The notes under the pieces: model-generated
The model's database searches: none
What the model was told of the DNA's origin: nothing
Seen by the model: only the letters and a program-made list of their open reading frames with translations
Shown: positions 6,409-12,769 of the stretch, one piece after another
Layout of the letters: each line of letters opens with the position of its first letter
How positions within the stretch are numbered: the stretch's first letter is position 1
Program-made: the position numbers and the translations under genes
NCBI GenBank assembly: GCA_021808425.1
Contig: JAKBBS010000091.1
Location: 1-12,769, forward strand
Length of the DNA stretch: 12,769 bases
Direction of reading: 5' to 3'
Origin: Actinomycetes bacterium
GTDB lineage: Bacteria > Actinomycetota > Acidimicrobiia > Acidimicrobiales > Palsa-688

Positions 6409-7548
6409 ATGCGCTTCGTCGACGAGTACAGGGATCCTGTTGCCGCGCGAGGTCTCGTCTCGCGCATAACTGAGTTGGCGGGGGGTGAACATTTTAAGTT
6501 CATGGAGGTGTGCGGGGGCCACACCCACACCATCTACCGCCACGGCATAGAGCACCTCGTCCCGCCCAACGTGGAACTGGTGCACGGTCCGGGCTGTCCG
6601 GTCTGCGTGATCCCGATGGGCCGGATAGACGACGCCATTTCGGTTGCCAAGCGGCCGGGGGTGATCTTCACATCTTTCGGCGACATGATGAGGGTTCCGG
6701 GTAGCGGCGGCAACCTGCTGAAAGCAAAAGCCGAGGGCGCCGACGTGCGGTTCGTCTACTCGCCTCTCGACGCTTTGCGCCTGGCGGTCGACAATCCTGA
6801 CCGTCAAGTGGTGTTCTTCGCTGTCGGGTTTGAGACCACCGCCCCGTCGACAGCGGTCACCTTGGTCCAAGCGTCGAGGCGACGGGTTGCCAACTTCACC
6901 GTGTTCTGCAACCACGTGACCATAGTCCCGCCAATCAGGGCGATCCTTGAATCGCCTGACCTCCGACTCAACGGCTTCCTCGGACCTGGCCACGTGTCTA
7001 CTGTGATTGGGCAGCGCCCATACCGCTTCGTGCCCGGCGTGTACCACAAGCCGTTGGTGACAGCCGGCTTTGAGCCGTTGGACATTCTCGTCGCGATATC
7101 AATGCTCCTGGCACAGATCCGCGAGGGTCGCTGCGAGGTCGAGAACCAGTACTCCCGGGTTGTGAAAGACGAAGGCAACCCCCGTGCCCTTGCCCTGCTC
7201 GGCGAAGTGTTCGAACTCCGGCCACATTTCGAGTGGCGGGGCCTGGGTTTCATCTCGCAGAGCGCCCTCAAACTCCGGGGGGAGTTTGCCGACTTCGACG
7301 CCGAGTTGCGCTTCGAGATCCCCGGGGTGCGCGTCGCCGACCCGAAAGCCTGCCAGTGCGGAGAGGTACTAAAAGGGGTGATACGGCCGTGGGAGTGCAA
7401 AGTGTTCGGCACCGCCTGCACGCCTGAGACACCGATCGGGACGTGCATGGTCTCCTCGGAGGGCGCCTGTGCCGCCTACTACAACTTCGGCCGGATGCAC
7501 CGCGAGGTGGCTGTGAGCATGGGCCGCGCGAGTCCGGTCGGGGTGTGA
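6409..7548 (+). CDS. hypD: Hydrogenase formation protein HypD
   Basis: 379-aa [4Fe-4S] protein that, with HypC, assembles the Fe(CN)2CO group. It begins MRFVDEYRDP, a typical HypD start. Conserved landmarks in order: FMEVCGGHTHTIYRHG (Cys35), VHGPGCPVCVIPMG (Cys63, Cys66), FTSFGDMMRVPGS, FFAVGFETTAPSTA, FCNHVTIVPP, GFLGPGHVSTVIG, and a C-terminal cysteine-rich part with CQCGEVLKGV, GTACTPETPIGTCMVSSEGACAAYY that supplies the Fe-S ligands. The length fits the family (about 370-380 aa) and there is no break. Only AGGG at 6397-6400 is available as ribosome site, so expression may depend on coupling with upstream translation. The stop overlaps the GTG start of hypF. Confidence 0.96.
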   Translation: MRFVDEYRDPVAARGLVSRITELAGGEHFKFMEVCGGHTHTIYRHGIEHLVPPNVELVHGPGCPVCVIPMGRIDDAISVAKRPGVIFTSFGDMMRVPGSGGNLLKAKAEGADVRFVYSPLDALRLAVDNPDRQVVFFAVGFETTAPSTAVTLVQASRRRVANFTVFCNHVTIVPPIRAILESPDLRLNGFLGPGHVSTVIGQRPYRFVPGVYHKPLVTAGFEPLDILVAISMLLAQIREGRCEVENQYSRVVKDEGNPRALALLGEVFELRPHFEWRGLGFISQSALKLRGEFADFDAELRFEIPGVRVADPKACQCGEVLKGVIRPWECKVFGTACTPETPIGTCMVSSEGACAAYYNFGRMHREVAVSMGRASPVGV

Positions 7549-10040
7549 CCCCTCCAGCCCTTCCGGGCGCGTTGGCCCCACTCGCGTCGGCGTCGCGAGC
7601 ACGCGAAACGGGTCGCACCGTTCGCCGCCGGATAACGGTGGCGGGGGTCGTGCAGGGCGTCGGGTACCGCCCCTTCGTACATCGCCTGGCCGGCGAGCTT
7701 TGCCTCGCGGGCCATGTCGGCAACGACACCGGAGGCGTATTCGTTGAGGTGGAGGGGAACGAGACCGCCGTCGGATCTTTCGAGTCCCGCCTGGCGACCG
7801 ACGCGCCGCCGCTCAGCCGGGTGGAGCGGGTCGAGGCAGTGGCACTCGAGGTGCTGGGGGAGAGCGGTTTCCGCATCGTGGATAGCAATCCCTCCATCGT
7901 GGATAGCAATCCGTCGGGAGCGTCACGCACCTTCGTCTCCCCCGACGTCGCTGTTTGCGACGACTGTCTTAGGGAACTGTTCGAGCCGGCCGACCGCCGC
8001 TACCGGTATCCGTTCATCAACTGCACCAACTGTGGTCCCCGCTTCACTATCACCATCAGGTTGCCCTACGACCGGCCCAACACCACCATGGCCGGATTCA
8101 CCATGTGCGGCATTTGCAGCGCGGAGTACCACGATCCCGCCGACCGCCGCTTCCACGCGCAACCGATCGCCTGCGAGGAATGCGGACCGCGGATGCGCTA
8201 CGAGAGCGCAGGAGGGACCGTCGAAGGCACCGACGCGGCCGTAGCTACAGCCCAGGCGGCGCTTCGAGCCGGGCGGATCGTCGCCGTGAAAGGGCTCGGC
8301 GGCTACCACTTGGCGTGTGACGCCACCTCGGACGCCGTGGTGCGAGAACTGCGGAAACGCAAGGGCCGCATGGACAAACCGTTCGCTGTAATGACAGCTG
8401 ACCTCGATCGGGCTCGCAGTCTCGCTCGAATCACCGATTACGAAGCCGAGGTGCTCGCGAGCCCTGCCAGGCCGATCCTCTTGGTGGCAAAGCGCGACAA
8501 CCCTTGCGATCCCAGCGAAGGACGGTTAGCGCTGGCCGAACCCGCACCGGCCGAAGTCGCGCTGGGCGGATGCGCACTGGCGGAATCAGTCGCACCGGGC
8601 AACCCATGCGTGGGCATCATGCTCCCCTACACCCCGGTCCACTACCTCCTCTTCGCTCGTGGCCCCGGATCGCCGGACTCTTTGCCAGAAGTCTTGGTAA
8701 TGACCAGCGGCAACCTGAGCGAGGAGCCGATATGTTATGACGACGCGGAAGCCAGGAGACGTCTGGCGGGCATCGCCGACGGTTGGCTGGTCCATGACCG
8801 CCCCATCCACGTCCCCTGCGATGACTCGGTGCTGCGAATCGACTCCGGGGAGCAGCTTCCGATCCGGCGGTCACGGGGTTTCGCTCCGCTCCCGGTGAAG
8901 CTGCCGATCGCGGTTCCGCCGACGCTTGCGACAGGTGGGGAGCTCAAGAACGCGTTCTGCGTGGCAGAAGGCAACGACGCATGGATGAGCCAGCACATCG
9001 GCGACATGGGCAGCGTCGAAACCCTCCACGCGTTCGAGCGGTCGGTCGAGCAGTTCACGGACATCTACCGGATCCTCCCGGTTGTCGTAGCAGCCGACGC
9101 CCACCCCCTCTACCAGGCCCGGGTCTGGGCCGAAGGCCACAGCATTCGGCCGGTAGCCACCGTCGGGCACCACCACGCTCACGTCGCCTCGGCAATGGCC
9201 GAGGCCGGTGTCTCAGCCGACGAGCTGGTGATCGGCTTCGCGTTCGACGGGACCGGCTACGGCTGCGACGGCGCTATCTGGGGCGGTGAAATGCTCCTCG
9301 CCGGTTATCGGGATTACACGAGGGTCGGTCATCTGCGCTACGTACCTCTGCCGGGAGGCGACGCCGCGATCCGCAAACCCTACCGGGCGGCACTAGCCCA
9401 GCTGTGGGCGCTGGGCATCCCGTGGGACGAGCGGCTGGCGCCGGTGGCTGCGGCGCCTCCCGCCGAGCTGGAAGCGTTGCAACGACAGCTCGAGCGCGGG
9501 ATCGGCTGCGTAGCGACCTCCAGCATGGGCCGGCTCTTCGACACAGTCAGCTCGATCCTCGGCGTTCGCCAAACCGTCTCGTTCGAAGCGCAAGCGGCGA
9601 TCGATCTCGAAGCGCTGGCCGCGTCGTGTGGCAAAGCGCGCCGCTGCTACCGATTCGAACTTCACGGTGCCGAGTGGGATCACGGGCCCGTGTTGAAAGC
9701 CGTGGTAGAGGATCTTCTCGACGGTTGCGGAGTCGAGGCCGTCGCCAGCGGCTTCCACCACGCGCTTGCCACACTTGTCGGCGATGCCGCGGATGCCGCC
9801 CGATCGCAGGCCGGGATCAACCGGGTGGTGCTGAGCGGCGGGGTATTCCAGAACATTCTGCTCCTGCGCCTGGCACGCGAAGAGTTGCTGAGGCGGGACT
9901 TCAGGGTGATCACCCACCGGCTGGTGCCCCCCAACGATGGAGGGCTTGCCCTCGGACAGGTGGCGGTCGCAGCGGCCCAGACTCGTCTGTCGAACCGAAG
10001 CGGTGCGCCCGTAGCACGGCAGTCCGGGAATGAGGCGTGA
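7545..10040 (+). CDS. hypF: Carbamoyltransferase HypF
   Basis: 831-aa enzyme that converts carbamoyl phosphate and ATP into a carbamoyl group on the HypE C-terminal Cys, the source of the cyanide ligands. Domains: acylphosphatase about 27-110 (VVQGVGYRPF at 35-44); two zinc fingers with Cys138/141/160/163 and Cys188/191/210/213; YrdC-like about 228-445 (VAVKGLGGYHLACDA, LPYTPVHYLLF, MTSGNLSEEP); Kae1-like about 460-810 with GHHHAHVAS (His542-His546), FAFDGTGYG, VLSGGVFQN and PPNDGGLALG. The GTG at 7545 overlaps the hypD stop (GTGA); the open frame extends further upstream only within hypD. This leaves 26 residues before the first domain. Oddities: a 21-bp tandem duplication (residues 111-124) and a possible insert of about 30 residues with two Cys in the YrdC region (319-352). 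It ends within the start of the next gene. Confidence 0.95.
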   Translation: MTPPALPGALAPLASASRARETGRTVRRRITVAGVVQGVGYRPFVHRLAGELCLAGHVGNDTGGVFVEVEGNETAVGSFESRLATDAPPLSRVERVEAVALEVLGESGFRIVDSNPSIVDSNPSGASRTFVSPDVAVCDDCLRELFEPADRRYRYPFINCTNCGPRFTITIRLPYDRPNTTMAGFTMCGICSAEYHDPADRRFHAQPIACEECGPRMRYESAGGTVEGTDAAVATAQAALRAGRIVAVKGLGGYHLACDATSDAVVRELRKRKGRMDKPFAVMTADLDRARSLARITDYEAEVLASPARPILLVAKRDNPCDPSEGRLALAEPAPAEVALGGCALAESVAPGNPCVGIMLPYTPVHYLLFARGPGSPDSLPEVLVMTSGNLSEEPICYDDAEARRRLAGIADGWLVHDRPIHVPCDDSVLRIDSGEQLPIRRSRGFAPLPVKLPIAVPPTLATGGELKNAFCVAEGNDAWMSQHIGDMGSVETLHAFERSVEQFTDIYRILPVVVAADAHPLYQARVWAEGHSIRPVATVGHHHAHVASAMAEAGVSADELVIGFAFDGTGYGCDGAIWGGEMLLAGYRDYTRVGHLRYVPLPGGDAAIRKPYRAALAQLWALGIPWDERLAPVAAAPPAELEALQRQLERGIGCVATSSMGRLFDTVSSILGVRQTVSFEAQAAIDLEALAASCGKARRCYRFELHGAEWDHGPVLKAVVEDLLDGCGVEAVASGFHHALATLVGDAADAARSQAGINRVVLSGGVFQNILLLRLAREELLRRDFRVITHRLVPPNDGGLALGQVAVAAAQTRLSNRSGAPVARQSGNEA
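7875..7916 (+). repeat. 21-bp tandem duplication in hypF
   Basis: Copies at 7875-7895 and 7896-7916 match at 19 of 21 bases. In frame they give IVDSNPS twice (residues 111-124), exactly in the linker between the acylphosphatase domain and the first zinc finger, so the fold is probably undisturbed. Confidence 0.95.
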
Positions 10041-10785
10041 CCAGATGAGGTCCCTGGTTGCCGCCGAGATCGGCGAGAGTTTCGGCGAGGACGTGGCGGT
10101 CGCCGCATTGGAAATGGCGAGGCGTTTCGCTGCCGGGGCAACGATGTGGTGTGTCTCGCCCCAGTGGCCGTCGCACGCGCGCCACGTGGCGGTGGAGTTC
10201 GTGCACCCGGTGATCGTAGGCAAGAGGGCCCTGCCGGCCGTTCAGGTCGACGGACCCGACATGGTCGATACCTTGCGCCTTCTGGTTCGAACCGGCGACA
10301 TCCTCGTCGCGATCAGTTCGGGTGACGACCACCTCACCAAACGACTGTTGCTTCGGGCCGGAGCATGGGGGGTGACCAGGTTTTGGCTCGGTGGCGGCCC
10401 ACGCCCGGGCGCCGGGATGGTGGAACATGTCGTCTGGTCGGAGGGGACTGACCCGGCGATATCGGCACGCTCGGGTGACGTGGTGATGCTCTACCACCTG
10501 CTGTGGGAACTGACCCACGTCGCGTTCGAGCATCCCGGCCTGCTCGAAGTGGATCCGACCCGGAGCTCGGCCTGCCCGGATGAAGTGTGCCTCACCTGCT
10601 CCGACGACGCCCAGATTGCCGAGGTGATCGAAGTGTACCCTGACCGGACTGCGTCGGTGCGTACCCGTGGGTCGACCACGACGGTGGATCTAAGTCTGGT
10701 CGAGCCTGCCAGCCCGGGGACCCTCGTTCTGGTCCACGCCGGCGTCGCGCTTACCACACTCGGGGAGGACGCCGATGACTGCTGA
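10030..10785 (+). CDS. SIS-like domain fused to a HypC/HupF-like domain
   Basis: 251-aa two-domain protein. Residues about 25-165 resemble a sugar isomerase (SIS) fold: GDILVAISSGDDHLTKRLL (89-107) lines up with the GDMALGFSTSGGSFNVLRAF part of the next gene, followed by a strand, a loop and a long helix (LYHLLWELTHVAFE). Residues about 185-247 are HypC-like: CLTCSDDAQIAEVIEV, a central strand region and TLVLVHAGVALTTL. Cys182, Cys187 and Cys190 are internal, so the free N-terminal Cys2 of true HypC is not available. It probably helps assemble the Ni-Fe cofactor (inference). The ATG at 10030 overlaps hypF by 11 nt; an in-frame ATG at 10045 is an alternative start. The 3' end overlaps the next gene by 11 nt. 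Confidence 0.8.
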   Translation: MRRDQMRSLVAAEIGESFGEDVAVAALEMARRFAAGATMWCVSPQWPSHARHVAVEFVHPVIVGKRALPAVQVDGPDMVDTLRLLVRTGDILVAISSGDDHLTKRLLLRAGAWGVTRFWLGGGPRPGAGMVEHVVWSEGTDPAISARSGDVVMLYHLLWELTHVAFEHPGLLEVDPTRSSACPDEVCLTCSDDAQIAEVIEVYPDRTASVRTRGSTTTVDLSLVEPASPGTLVLVHAGVALTTLGEDADDC

Positions 10786-11434
10786 GCCGACGGGTTTCCT
10801 CTATCCGTTTATCGACTCCGAGGAGCGCGACGCTGCCGGACTGCTCGACGACCTTGCGGCGTCGGCGCGCTCGAAGGTGGCGATCAGCCGCGAGGTGCGC
10901 GTAGAGTCAATCCGAAGGTGCGGTGAAACCCTCCGGGAGGCGGGGGGCGAGATGGCCCGGGGCTTCGCCCGGGGGGGCCGCCTGTTCGCGTTCGGCAACG
11001 GCGGAAGCGCCACCGACGCGGAGGGGGCAGTCGATCTCTTCCGCCGGCCGCCCCGTGGCCGTCCGCTGCCGGCAGTGTCGCTGGTGGACGACAAGGCGGT
11101 GATCACCGCCTTGTCTAACGACGTCGGCTTCGAGTTGGTGTTCTCCCGCCAGATAATCGCCCACGCCCGACCGGGGGACATGGCGCTCGGTTTCTCGACG
11201 AGCGGTGGTTCGTTCAACGTGCTTCGGGCTTTCGAGGAGGCCAGCAGCCGGGGACTTTTGACCATCGGCTTTAGCGGCTACGAAGGCGGGGCCATGGCAG
11301 CGAGCCGCCACGTCCGGTACTGCCTGGTGGTTCGCTCGGACAGCGTCCACCGGATCCAAGAGTCACAGGAGGCCATCATGTTCGCGCTGTGGGGAGAGGT
11401 ACAGGAACGCCTAGGACAGGAGGGCGGACGATGA
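10775..11434 (+). CDS. SIS-domain protein, GmhA-like, in the hydrogenase operon
   Basis: 219-aa protein with a helical N-terminus (1-60) and a SIS fold of the phosphoheptose isomerase type. Phosphosugar-binding loops are present: FGNGGSATDAEGAVDLF (73-89), ALSNDVGFELVFSRQI, STSGG (141-145) and HRIQESQEA (192-200). Compared with the E. coli GmhA sequence as I remember it, the positions of zinc ligand His61, catalytic Glu65 and catalytic His180 are Gly84, Leu88 and Phe203, so heptose isomerase activity is doubtful. It may bind a sugar phosphate or nucleotide, or pair with the SIS-like domain encoded just upstream (inference). The start has a strong GGGGAGG site (10762-10768), six bases upstream, and overlaps the previous gene by 11 nt. 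The stop forms an ATGA overlap with hypE. Confidence 0.85.
   Translation: MTAEPTGFLYPFIDSEERDAAGLLDDLAASARSKVAISREVRVESIRRCGETLREAGGEMARGFARGGRLFAFGNGGSATDAEGAVDLFRRPPRGRPLPAVSLVDDKAVITALSNDVGFELVFSRQIIAHARPGDMALGFSTSGGSFNVLRAFEEASSRGLLTIGFSGYEGGAMAASRHVRYCLVVRSDSVHRIQESQEAIMFALWGEVQERLGQEGGR
11418..11424 (+). promoter_or_regulatory. Ribosome binding site of hypE
   Basis: AGGAGGG lies six bases before the ATG at 11431. Together with the ATGA overlap it selects this start and thus a HypE with an extended N-terminus. Confidence 0.7.
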
Positions 11435-12594
11435 CCGACGTCGCCGGCCTGGCCCCCTTTGATGGCGCGACCTGCCGGGCAGTCGAGGCGGCGGGGACTA
11501 CCGACGGGCTTAGCTCCTCCAGCTCGCGCGAGGAGGCGGTGTTCGAGCGTATCGAGTCCTTCAGGCGCAGAAAGCCCCGACTGCGCGACGAGGTGGTCAC
11601 CCTCGCCCACGGCGCGGGGGGCAAGGCTTCTGCCGCCTTGCTCGAAGCGGTGTTCCTGCCGGCGTTCAACCCTGGTAACTCCTCGCCGAGAGAGGACGCC
11701 GCGATCGTGCAGCTGCCCGGCGGTGGCAGGCTGGCTTTCACCACCGACTCGTTCGTCGTCAGACCTCTCCGCTTCCCCGGAGGTTCCGCCGGACATCTTG
11801 CAGTGCACGGAACAATCAACGACCTGTCCGTGATGGGTGCCAGGCCTCTCGCCCTTGCGGCCGCTTTCGTGCTCGAAGAGGGGTTCCCGATCGAAGAGCT
11901 GCGCGGACTCGTCGCCGACATGGCCGAAGCGGCGGCCGCAGCGGGCGTGCCGATCGTCACCGGGGACACCAAAGTCGTCGGTCACGGGGAAGCCGAGGGG
12001 ATGTACATCGCGACCTCAGGCGTCGGGATGGTGCCCGAAGGCCGCACCCTGTCCGCCGCCCGGGTGGCACCCGGCGACGTCGTGGTCTGTTCGGGCACTA
12101 TCGGCGACCATGGGATGGCGGTGATGCTCGCCCGGGGCGACTTGGCGCTCGACGCAGACATCGTCTCGGACACAGCTGCCCTGCACCGGCTGGTCGAGCG
12201 GATCCTCGAAGCCGCTCCGTCCACTCGCTGGATGCGTGACGCCACCCGCGGAGGAGTGGGAACAGTCTGCAACGAACTGGCGAAGGACAGCAACCTCACC
12301 GTGGTGCTCTACGAGTCGGCGCTTCCTCTGCGACCGGCAGTTGCGGCCGCCTGCGAACTCCTCGGCATAGACCCCCTGTACGTCGCCAACGAAGGCAAGC
12401 TGCTGGCGATCGTTGCACCCGAGGAGGCGGACGCGGCGCTTGCCGCGATGCGCAACCACCCCCTCGGGATCGACGCGGCGGCGATCGGTGAGATCCGCGA
12501 ACACCCCCCAGGAATCGTAGTGCTGGTCACTCCACTCGGGGGTACCCGAATCGTGGACATGCTCGTCGGGGATCCCCTGCCACGGATTTGCTGA
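11431..12594 (+). CDS. hypE: Hydrogenase expression/formation protein HypE
   Basis: 387-aa ATP-dependent enzyme of the PurM/AIRS superfamily. It accepts the carbamoyl group from HypF on its C-terminal Cys and dehydrates it to thiocyanate, the cyanide donor for iron. The protein ends in PRIC, with the required last residue Cys387. Core motifs in order: VTLAHGAGGKAS (56-67), TTDSFVVRPLRFPGG, GTINDLSVMGARPL, TGDTKVV, GTIGDHGMAVML, MRDATRGGVGTVCNELA. About 55 residues precede the core, including a Ser run and the basic FRRRKPRLRDE; E. coli HypE starts directly at the core. I recall similar extensions in actinobacterial homologues. The start has a strong ribosome site and an ATGA overlap. It is the last gene of the operon in this window. 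Confidence 0.96.
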   Translation: MTDVAGLAPFDGATCRAVEAAGTTDGLSSSSSREEAVFERIESFRRRKPRLRDEVVTLAHGAGGKASAALLEAVFLPAFNPGNSSPREDAAIVQLPGGGRLAFTTDSFVVRPLRFPGGSAGHLAVHGTINDLSVMGARPLALAAAFVLEEGFPIEELRGLVADMAEAAAAAGVPIVTGDTKVVGHGEAEGMYIATSGVGMVPEGRTLSAARVAPGDVVVCSGTIGDHGMAVMLARGDLALDADIVSDTAALHRLVERILEAAPSTRWMRDATRGGVGTVCNELAKDSNLTVVLYESALPLRPAVAAACELLGIDPLYVANEGKLLAIVAPEEADAALAAMRNHPLGIDAAAIGEIREHPPGIVVLVTPLGGTRIVDMLVGDPLPRIC

Positions 12595-12653
12595 ACCATT
12601 GGGGTCCGAGCGTGAGCCTCCGAGTCCCTAAGCGGCCCATCTCAACAGGCGGA

Positions 12654-12670
12654 GGTGGCTACCAGCCACC
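12654..12670. terminator. Short hairpin after hypE, possible terminator
   Basis: A perfect 7-bp inverted repeat (GGTGGCT and AGCCACC) with a 3-base loop sits 60 bases after the hypE stop and before a possible convergent gene. There is no T run on either side, so it is not a classical intrinsic terminator. It may help end or stabilise the transcript. Confidence 0.3.
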
Positions 12671-12692
12671 AGGACTGAGCCGTCGAGGAAGG

Positions 12693-12769
12693 TCAGCTTG
12701 GAGCGATTCGGGCGCCATCCTCGAGTACCTTTTTGAGAGCGGCGAGTTCTGTGTCGATCAGGCTTGTTT
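12693..12769 (-). CDS. Possible 3' end of a convergent gene, unidentified
   Basis: On the minus strand a frame enters from the right edge and stops with TGA (complement of 12693-12695) after 24 visible codons. The readable end is SLIDTELAALKKVLEDGARI followed by APS. Its composition looks like protein: an amphipathic helix with mixed charges. It is too short to name. A gene converging on the hydrogenase operon would explain why the operon ends here. The 98 bases between hypE and this stop hold only the hairpin. Confidence 0.35.
   Translation of the reverse strand, partial: TSLIDTELAALKKVLEDGARIAPS

Noticed and set aside
7443..7544. HypF start inside hypD at 7443
   Set aside because: This would overlap the conserved hypD C-terminus and add Arg-rich residues without family similarity; the GTG at 7545 forms a regular GTGA junction.
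12595..12769. Insertion-sequence end or attachment site after hypE
   Set aside because: Only one 7-bp hairpin is present; no terminal repeat pair, target duplication or transposase piece could be identified.
1..12769. CRISPR array, tRNA, rRNA or riboswitch
   Set aside because: No spaced direct repeats, cloverleaf or conserved aptamer pattern was noticed; the only repeats seen are the three short tandem duplications and minor codon-level repeats.

Overview
The window lies in a high-GC genome whose codons favour G or C in the third position. Gene content and order match the group 1h (formerly group 5) [NiFe]-hydrogenase clusters of Actinobacteria, which oxidise trace or atmospheric H2 under aerobic conditions. 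I assign it to the actinobacteria on gene content alone; no rRNA or other phylogenetic marker is present, and a finer placement is not supported.

Layout, all on the + strand up to 12594. (1) 2-1666: hydrogenase large subunit, 5' end outside the window, with both nickel-binding CxxC motifs and a cleavable C-terminal tail. The small subunit is presumably just upstream. (2) 1693-5010: four accessory genes, namely a NifU-type Fe-S protein, a Cys-rich DUF5947 protein, a DUF6084 protein and a 473-aa protein of unknown function. (3) 5007-5611: the large-subunit maturation endopeptidase and a 34-aa single-helix protein (DUF6893-like). (4) 5675-10040: hypA, hypC, a possible 28-codon small ORF, hypD and hypF. 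(5) 10030-12594: a fusion of a SIS-like domain with a HypC-like domain, a separate GmhA-like SIS protein, and hypE. (6) 12595-12769: intergenic DNA with a short hairpin and the likely 3' end of a convergent gene.

How the parts fit: HypE and HypF make cyanide from carbamoyl phosphate; HypC and HypD assemble Fe(CN)2CO and deliver it to the large subunit; HypA supplies nickel; the endopeptidase then removes the tail after the last nickel-site motif. NifU probably serves Fe-S clusters, most plausibly those of the small subunit. No hypB is present here. Most junctions are ATGA, GTGA, TGATG or 11-nt overlaps, so this looks like one translationally coupled operon with no internal promoter that I can identify.

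The least explained parts are the two adjacent SIS-type domains, one carrying a HypC-like domain and the other apparently lacking the GmhA catalytic residues; the DUF5947/DUF6084/473-aa block; and the tiny membrane peptide. Three in-frame short tandem duplications (15, 15 and 21 bp) are also visible.
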